Positions 31,080 through 35,295 of a stretch of DNA of 35,295 nucleotides are shown here, piece by piece. This DNA is from Frankiales bacterium (GTDB lineage: Bacteria; Actinomycetota; Actinomycetes; Mycobacteriales; SCTD01), in the NCBI GenBank assembly GCA_025965935.1, contig JAOPVZ010000269.1, positions 1 through 35,295 on the forward strand, given 5' to 3'. The notes beneath the pieces are model-generated. The model was given only the letters and a program-made list of their open reading frames with translations, did not search any database and was not told where the DNA came from. The number at the start of each line of letters is the position of its first letter. Position 1 is the stretch's first letter. Both the position numbers and the translations under genes were made by a program.

Positions 31080-31328
31080 TCAGGCCTGCAGGTCGACGCG
31101 GTCCCGCATCGCCTCGGCACCGGTCGCCGCCCGAGCGCAGTGCGCACAGCAGAAGAACTGCCCGTCGACCTCGGTGCCGTGGCCGAGCACCTTGCACTGG
31201 CAGTGCTCGCAGATCGGCGCGAGGCGGTGGATCGCGCACTCGAAGCTGTCGAAGGTGTGCCGCACGCCTGCGGCAACCACCTCGAAGGACTTGTCGTACT
31301 CATTACCGCAGACCTCGCACGTGGCCAT
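31080..31328 (-). CDS. Metallothionein-like Cys/His-rich zinc-binding protein
   Basis: An 82-aa protein from ATG 31328, with GAGG 5 nt upstream (GTG 31334 is the track start). Nine Cys and five His. The N-terminal ribbon CEVCGNEYDKSFEV leads to HTFDSFECAIHRLAP. The C-terminal module CEHCQCKVLGHGTEVDGQFF, then CCAHCAR, resembles the bacterial metallothionein (SmtA/BmtA) pattern C-x-x-C-x-C ... V-x-G-x-x-F-C-x-x-x-C. Its location beside Zur/ArsR and the zinc importer supports a metal-buffering or sensing role. Alternative: a treble-clef zinc ribbon protein not involved in storage. Confidence 0.75.
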   Translation of the reverse strand: MATCEVCGNEYDKSFEVVAAGVRHTFDSFECAIHRLAPICEHCQCKVLGHGTEVDGQFFCCAHCARAATGAEAMRDRVDLQA

Positions 31329-31359
31329 GCTCACCTCGAAAGGGCTCGGACGGGACTCG

Positions 31360-31485
31360 TCACGGCTCCGGCGTCGGCTCCGGATCGGTGGGTGTCGGCC
31401 CCTCCGGTGATGGCCCGGGCAGTGGTTCCACCGGGTCGTCGGGCCAGGGGGCGGTGCCCGGGGTCAGGACGCTGCTGGTCCTCAT
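31360..31485 (-). CDS. Putative 41-aa proline-rich peptide
   Basis: Too short for the track. ATG 31485 opens MRTSSVLTPG, continuing PEPLPGPSPEGPTPTDPEPT-like Pro/Glu/Thr sequence to TGA at 31360, 31 bp upstream of the metallothionein-like gene. AGGAGGGGG lies upstream at a rather long spacing (about 12 nt). Small Pro-rich ORFs of this kind occur in actinobacteria, but the composition is also what GC-rich non-coding DNA yields, so the call is weak. Confidence 0.35.
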   Translation of the reverse strand: MRTSSVLTPGTAPWPDDPVEPLPGPSPEGPTPTDPEPTPEP

Positions 31486-31760
31486 GCGCTGCGCTTACCC
31501 CCTCCTGGGCGGGTGATGCGCCTTCGTGGACCCGGCACACCCTCACGGCGGATCTGATCAGCAAGCACTAGGTCACCTAGCCACGAGCTCCCGGTTGATG
31601 CCGTCCCTCGTGGTGGTTTCTTGCTGCAACCTTTCAGTGGCCTCCCTCGGCACCCCGAAGTCCCAGTGCGTCCGACACGCGGGCAGCTGCCGATCGCCTT
31701 GGAGGAGGCAGCTCCCGCACTGATGGGCGCGTCCGCACCGGCGAAAGGCTGACTCAGGAC
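31486..31760. promoter_or_regulatory. 275-bp intergenic leader of the GGDEF-EAL gene, no further gene seen
   Basis: Contains the near-palindrome CTAGGTCACCTAG (31568-31580), the hairpin described separately, and a CAGGA motif 4 nt before the GTG start. I find no confident promoter hexamers and no GEMM-type riboswitch motif here. Confidence 0.4.
31681..31716 (+). promoter_or_regulatory. Hairpin in the leader of the GGDEF-EAL gene
   Basis: GGGCAGCTGCC (31681-31691) pairs with GGCAGCTCCC (31707-31716), giving a 10-bp stem with one bulged C and a 15-nt loop. It ends 44 nt before the start codon and could be a terminator for upstream reads or a regulatory leader. Confidence 0.45.
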
Positions 31761-34700
31761 GTGGCAACCCCGGACTTCCCCTCGGCCGAGCAACGCGTTC
31801 AGCGTCTGGCGGGAGTCATCGACGGCGCAGACGTCGGCGTGCTCGACACCCTCACCGACGGCCGGGTCGCGGCGGGAAACCCGGCGGCTGAGCGGATCTT
31901 CGGCGTCCCGGCGGGCAGCCTGGTCGGGCGGGACGTCCGCACGCTGTTCCCGGACTCCTGCTGGCCCGAGGTGTCGGAGGCCGGGGCCCTGGTGCACTCC
32001 GGCAAGAAGGTCGAGGTGGTGCGGACCACCGCCTTCGGTCCGGGGCAGAGCCTGGTGGACGTGACGCTGCGCCTCGCGCCGGTCCGAGACGCCGCCGGGA
32101 CGATCATCGGCGTCAGCGCGTTCATCCGCGACGTGACGGAGGAGATGCGCGCGCGCCGTGAGCTGGAGGCCAGCGAGCGCCGGTTCCGCGCGCGCTACGA
32201 CGAGTCGCCGATGCCCCAGGCGATGCTCGCCCTGGACGGGCGGATCACCAGTGCCAACGCCGCGATGCGTCAGCTGCTGGGCCGGGACGACGTGGAGGGG
32301 ATGTCGATCCTCGCGCTCCGGCACCCGCAGGACGCTGCTGCACCGCAGAAGTGGGTCAGCTGGCTGGGCAAGGACTGGTACGGCGGCAGTTCCGAAAGGG
32401 TGGTCGTGCTGTCCGACGGGACGGCGCTGCCCCTGCTCGTCCATGGCGCGGCGCTGCGGGCGGCCAACGGGTCCGTGACCGGCCTTGCCGTGTTCGCGCA
32501 GGACCTGACGAAGTTGCGCCAGGCGGAACGCGCGGCGAACCGGGCGGCCGCGGTGGCCCAGGCAATCGGCAACGCCGCCAGCGACTGGGCGGTCATCCTC
32601 GACAGCGCTGGTCGCATGTCCTACGTGTCGCCTGGTGCCCAGGCCGTGATGGGCTACGACCCGATGGTGGTCACGGGCGACAGCGCCTACGGCTACGCCC
32701 ACCCGGAGGACGTGGCCGCCGCCCGCGCCGCCGCCGAAGACGTCATCAAGGACCCGCAGGTGCGCCGCCGGTTCCTGCTGCGGCTGCGGCACGCGGACGG
32801 TCACTGGCTCTGGACCGAGCAGCTGCTGACGAACCGCCTCGACGACCCGGATATCGCCGGTGTCGTCTGCAACGTGCGTGACGTGACCGAGCGGATCGAG
32901 GCCGAGCAGGCCCTGGAGCGGTCGGAGTCCCGGTTCCGGGCGATCGCCGAGACCGCGCACGAGGGCATCTGGGCGGTCGACCCGGAGGGACGCACCCTGT
33001 ACGGCAACGCGCGACTGCTGGACATCCTCGGCGTGGACCTCGCGACGGTCTACACGACCCCCGCCCCCCGGCTGCTGGCTCCCCAGGACGAGAAGCTCAT
33101 CACCGAGCGGCTGCGGCAACGGCAGGCGGTTGGATCAGAGCGGTACGAGGTGACCTACCCGCATCCCGACGGACGGTCCCGGGTCCTGTCGCTGAGCGTG
33201 AGCCCGCTCGCCGACGATCACGGACCGGTGGGCTCGCTCGCCATGATCTCGGACGTCACGGACGAGCGCCGGGCTGACGAGGAGCTCCGTCGCCGCGCGC
33301 TGCACGACGACCTGACCGGGCTGCCCAACCGCACCCTGCTCACCGACCGGCTGGGCCAGGCACTGGTGCGCCAGGAGCGGCTCGGCTCGGGACCCGTCGC
33401 GCTGCTGTTCGCCGACCTGGACCAGTTCAAGCTCGTGAACGACAGCTGGGGCCACGACTGCGGCGACGAGCTGCTGGTCGCGGTGGCCCAGCGGCTGGCA
33501 GCGGCCGTCGGCCCCGGTGACACGGTTGCCCGCTTCGGCGGCGACGAGTTCGTGGTCCTGTCCGAGGGCACCGACGAAGCGTCAGCCAAGGAGCTCGCCG
33601 ATCACCTGCTCGCACAGCTCGCCGAGCCGTTCGAGATCTCCGGTCGACGCGCCTACCTCTCGGCGAGCATCGGCATCTCGATGGCGCCGCCGGCAGAGCC
33701 GGACGAGATGCTCCGGCACGCCGACGCGGCGATGTACAAGGCGAAGGCCTCCGGACGAGGGCGGGTGGCGGTGTTCGACCGCGCACTCGCCGGCGACGCG
33801 GCCGAGCGCCTGCAGCTCGGGAACGACCTGCGTGAGGCACTGGCAGCTGACCGGCTCGAGCTGCACTACCAGCCGATCGTGGAGCTCAGCACCGGGCGGG
33901 TGCTGGGCGTCGAGGCGCTCGCGCGGTGGCAGCACCCGGAGCGGGGCGACGTGCCGCCGTCGCGGTTCGTCGCGGTCGCTGAGTCGGTGGGGCTCGCGCC
34001 GCAGCTGGACCGCTGGGCGCTGGCTCGCGCCCGCCGTGACCTCGGCCGGATCAGGCAGCAGCTCGGTGCCGACGTCAAGGTGAACGTGAACATCTCGGCT
34101 CGGCACCTCATCGAGGGCGACCTCGAGGCAGCCGTGCGCGACGAGCTCGGCCGCGGCGGCACGCCGCCACAGGGCATCGTGCTGGAGCTCACCGAGAGCA
34201 CCGTCATGGGTGACCGTGACGACGCCTGTGCCGTGCTTCAGCGCCTCGTCGACCTCGGCGTGACAGTCGCCGTGGACGACTTCGGCACCGGCTACAGCTC
34301 GCTGAGCTACCTCAGCCGGCTGCCCGTCTCCACCCTGAAGATCGACCGCAGCTTCATCCAGGCGATGACCCGCGACGCCGACTCGCTCGCCATCGCCGCG
34401 TCCGTCGTCGACCTCGGCAAGACGCTGCGCATGACGACCGTCGCCGAGGGCGTCGAGACCAGCGAGCAGCTGGAGCTGCTGCAGACGCTCGGCTGCTCAG
34501 CCGGCCAGGGATACCTCTGGGCCCCGCCGCTCCCGCTCGAGGAGCTCGCCGCCGCGATGAAGGAGCTGCCGGTCGGCCGCTTCGACACGTCCTCCAGTGC
34601 GCAGGGGAAGCGGCCCGCCGTCCGTCAGGAGGTCGTCACCGCCGAGCACGGCCTCACCCGGCTCGCCGCGCTGCACCGCGACGGTGCCTCGCTGTCGACG

Positions 34701-34820
34701 ATCGCCGCGGCGCTCAACGCCGAGGGCTACCGGACCCCCACCGGGATGCGCTGGCACCGCGCACGGGTGGCGCGCGCCATCAGCGACCTGGCCTACCCGA
34801 ACCTCTGGCAGACCGGCTGA
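31761..34820 (+). CDS. Four-PAS GGDEF-EAL cyclic-di-GMP enzyme with C-terminal recombinase-like HTH
   Basis: A 1019-aa cytoplasmic protein with no transmembrane helix. Four PAS/PAC modules are visible (about 12-130, 140-255, 265-382, 390-505), each ending in an RDVTE/DLTK-type PAC motif. GGDEF (about 510-672) has an intact GGDEF at 593-597; the I-site RxxD is absent (VGPGDTVAR). EAL (about 685-935) has VEALARW, NVNISARH, ELTES, DDFGTGYSS and AEGVET, all catalytic positions intact. A segment at about 963-1010 (IAAALNAEGYRTPTGMRW) resembles the helix-turn-helix part of the serine-recombinase 'Recombinase' domain. Probably bifunctional or a sensor-controlled phosphodiesterase; a c-di-GMP riboswitch lies downstream. 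Confidence 0.93.
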   Translation: MATPDFPSAEQRVQRLAGVIDGADVGVLDTLTDGRVAAGNPAAERIFGVPAGSLVGRDVRTLFPDSCWPEVSEAGALVHSGKKVEVVRTTAFGPGQSLVDVTLRLAPVRDAAGTIIGVSAFIRDVTEEMRARRELEASERRFRARYDESPMPQAMLALDGRITSANAAMRQLLGRDDVEGMSILALRHPQDAAAPQKWVSWLGKDWYGGSSERVVVLSDGTALPLLVHGAALRAANGSVTGLAVFAQDLTKLRQAERAANRAAAVAQAIGNAASDWAVILDSAGRMSYVSPGAQAVMGYDPMVVTGDSAYGYAHPEDVAAARAAAEDVIKDPQVRRRFLLRLRHADGHWLWTEQLLTNRLDDPDIAGVVCNVRDVTERIEAEQALERSESRFRAIAETAHEGIWAVDPEGRTLYGNARLLDILGVDLATVYTTPAPRLLAPQDEKLITERLRQRQAVGSERYEVTYPHPDGRSRVLSLSVSPLADDHGPVGSLAMISDVTDERRADEELRRRALHDDLTGLPNRTLLTDRLGQALVRQERLGSGPVALLFADLDQFKLVNDSWGHDCGDELLVAVAQRLAAAVGPGDTVARFGGDEFVVLSEGTDEASAKELADHLLAQLAEPFEISGRRAYLSASIGISMAPPAEPDEMLRHADAAMYKAKASGRGRVAVFDRALAGDAAERLQLGNDLREALAADRLELHYQPIVELSTGRVLGVEALARWQHPERGDVPPSRFVAVAESVGLAPQLDRWALARARRDLGRIRQQLGADVKVNVNISARHLIEGDLEAAVRDELGRGGTPPQGIVLELTESTVMGDRDDACAVLQRLVDLGVTVAVDDFGTGYSSLSYLSRLPVSTLKIDRSFIQAMTRDADSLAIAASVVDLGKTLRMTTVAEGVETSEQLELLQTLGCSAGQGYLWAPPLPLEELAAAMKELPVGRFDTSSSAQGKRPAVRQEVVTAEHGLTRLAALHRDGASLSTIAAALNAEGYRTPTGMRWHRARVARAISDLAYPNLWQTG

Positions 34821-34849
34821 CCCGGTCCCCTGCGGGCTGCCAGCCGGTC
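34811..34849 (+). terminator. Hairpin overlapping the GGDEF-EAL stop codon
   Basis: GACCGGCTG (34811-34819) and CAGCCGGTC (34841-34849) are perfect 9-bp complements around a 21-nt loop. The left arm includes the first bases of the TGA. Only a mixed C/T tract follows (GCCCTCTTGCCCC). Candidate terminator. Confidence 0.5.
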
Positions 34850-34870
34850 GCCCTCTTGCCCCTGTCCCGA

Positions 34871-34954
34871 AACGTCTCCCAAGACGTTGTGGCGACGCTC
34901 AGCTCTCCTGACGTTGTGCGGCGACCCGCCGAGCCCCCAATGCGTTGTGGCGGC
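34871..34954. repeat. Inverted repeat plus three ACGTTGTG-type direct repeats
   Basis: AACGTCT-CCCA-AGACGTT (34871-34888) is a perfect 7-bp inverted repeat. GACGTTGTGGCGAC (34883-34896), GACGTTGTGCGGCGAC (34910-34925) and TGCGTTGTGGCGG (34941-34953) are related copies spaced 27-31 bp apart. They sit in the 446-bp non-coding gap upstream of the riboswitch. Regularly spaced copies suggest regulator binding; no known motif recognised. Confidence 0.45.
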
Positions 34955-35169
34955 TTAGTCGCCATCCGCCAGGGACCGGACTGCTCCCTCGGCGGACAGC
35001 CGCACCTGTCTTCTCCGCAAGGGCGGCGGCGTCGCACGCCGACAGGTTGGCCGCGAAGGGCACAGGTCATGCAGTGCCGATGGGTGGCTCAACTAGTCAC
35101 CGCGGGCCGTTCTCTGGGCCTTTGCGACGTTTTGCTTGAGTTCGGAAGCCGGTCTGGCCGAAGCACGGA

Positions 35170-35248
35170 GCATCCACGAAAACGGCAAACCCGGTGCAAG
35201 TCGGGGACGCAAAGCCACGGGACCCGTCGGGTCGGCCGGGCTACCGAA
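35170..35248 (+). promoter_or_regulatory. Cyclic-di-GMP-I (GEMM-I) riboswitch
   Basis: The core consensus is present in order. CACGAAAACGGCAAACC is followed by a P1b-type stem CCCGGT-GCAA-GTCGGG with a GNRA tetraloop (35190-35205). GACGCAAAGCC (35206-35216) comes next, then a second hairpin GACCC-GTC-GGGTC (35221-35233) and the closing GGCCGGGCTACCG. This is the GEMM-I layout GGCAAACC...GNRA...GGGACGCAAAGCC...GGTTACCG. The AGGA Shine-Dalgarno of the following gene lies just after, so control of translation or antitermination is possible. On/off polarity cannot be read from the sequence. Confidence 0.93.
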
Positions 35249-35266
35249 CAGGAAGAGGAACACGTC

Positions 35267-35295
35267 ATGCGCAAGTCCAGCAAGCTCATCGGGGC
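35267..35295 (+). CDS. 5' fragment of a riboswitch-controlled gene
   Basis: Only ten codons are in the window: ATG CGC AAG TCC AGC AAG CTC ATC GGG (MRKSSKLIG). AAGAGGA lies 8 nt upstream, after the c-di-GMP riboswitch. The basic start running into hydrophobic residues would suit a signal peptide, and GEMM-I riboswitches often precede exported or surface-protein genes, but identity cannot be determined here. Confidence 0.75.

Noticed and set aside
31600-31760. Second GEMM or cobalamin-type riboswitch upstream of the GGDEF-EAL gene
   Set aside because: GGCGAAAGGC is suggestive, but the GGCAAAC and GACGCAAAGCC core motifs are missing and no other riboswitch consensus fits.
31482-33119. 545-aa minus-strand ORF over the GGDEF-EAL gene
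   Set aside because: Low-complexity GC-rich shadow; the plus frame has four PAS domains.
34640-34820. Recombinase-like segment as evidence of a mobile element
   Set aside because: No catalytic recombinase domain, att-like repeats or IS ends nearby, and the segment is in frame with the GGDEF-EAL protein.

Overview
The window is about 35.3 kb of very GC-rich, gene-dense DNA from an actinobacterium. Mycothiol S-conjugate amidase (Mca), the ilvA - greA - DUF4307 - mca neighbourhood, frequent GTG starts and ATGA/GTGA stop-start overlaps all point to a mycothiol-making actinomycete. Kinship to Frankia-, Sporichthya- or Geodermatophilus-type lineages is inference from gene content only. I see no rRNA, tRNA, CRISPR array, prophage or insertion sequence.

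Layout: (1) 1-1738: the 3' end of a cystathionine gamma-synthase/lyase, a membrane-anchored caspase-fold peptidase, and a GNAT acetyltransferase on the minus strand. (2) 1905-8649: a secreted, C-terminally anchored DNRLRE-like protein, then a complete branched-chain-amino-acid-type ABC importer (lipoprotein SBP, two permeases, two ATPases) and a small membrane protein with an Ada-like His/Cys site. (3) 8662-12286, minus: a MoxR-like AAA ATPase, an 89-aa membrane protein and a VWA protein in one overlapping operon. (4) 12340-17753: FIST sensor protein, ROK kinase, threonine ammonia-lyase, greA, DUF4307, mca and a 60-aa membrane protein, followed by ArfB on the minus strand. (5) 18224-22644: a secreted subtilase with C-terminal GQSWY repeats, then a 906-aa membrane GAF-PAS-SpoIIE phosphatase-HATPase protein.

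(6) 22641-26015: an osmoprotectant (glycine betaine/choline type) ABC importer whose ATPase gene is divergent from the two permeases and the SBP. The SBP is the most striking object in the window. The segment that ends every ordinary OpuAC/ProX-type protein sits at its N-terminus, just after the lipobox, and the chain stops where that segment would normally begin. It is a natural circular permutation. (7) 25984-31485: a metal-homeostasis island. It holds a TroA/ZnuA-type SBP, ATPase and two ABC-3 permeases; divergently a Fur-family Zur-like regulator preceded by ATGA-coupled mini-ORFs; an SmtB/CzrA-type ArsR repressor with a complete alpha-5 metal site; and on the other strand a metallothionein-like protein, a phosphoribosyltransferase and tiny ORFs.

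(8) 31761-35295: a 1019-aa four-PAS GGDEF-EAL protein with intact catalytic motifs and an added C-terminal recombinase-like helix-turn-helix segment. A well-formed cyclic-di-GMP-I (GEMM-I) riboswitch follows and precedes the first codons of another gene. The c-di-GMP enzyme and a c-di-GMP sensor RNA are therefore adjacent and co-oriented.

Genes are packed so tightly that several convergent pairs overlap at their 3' ends and leave no room for terminators. Two strong hairpins overlap stop codons instead (after the ROK kinase and after the GGDEF-EAL gene).
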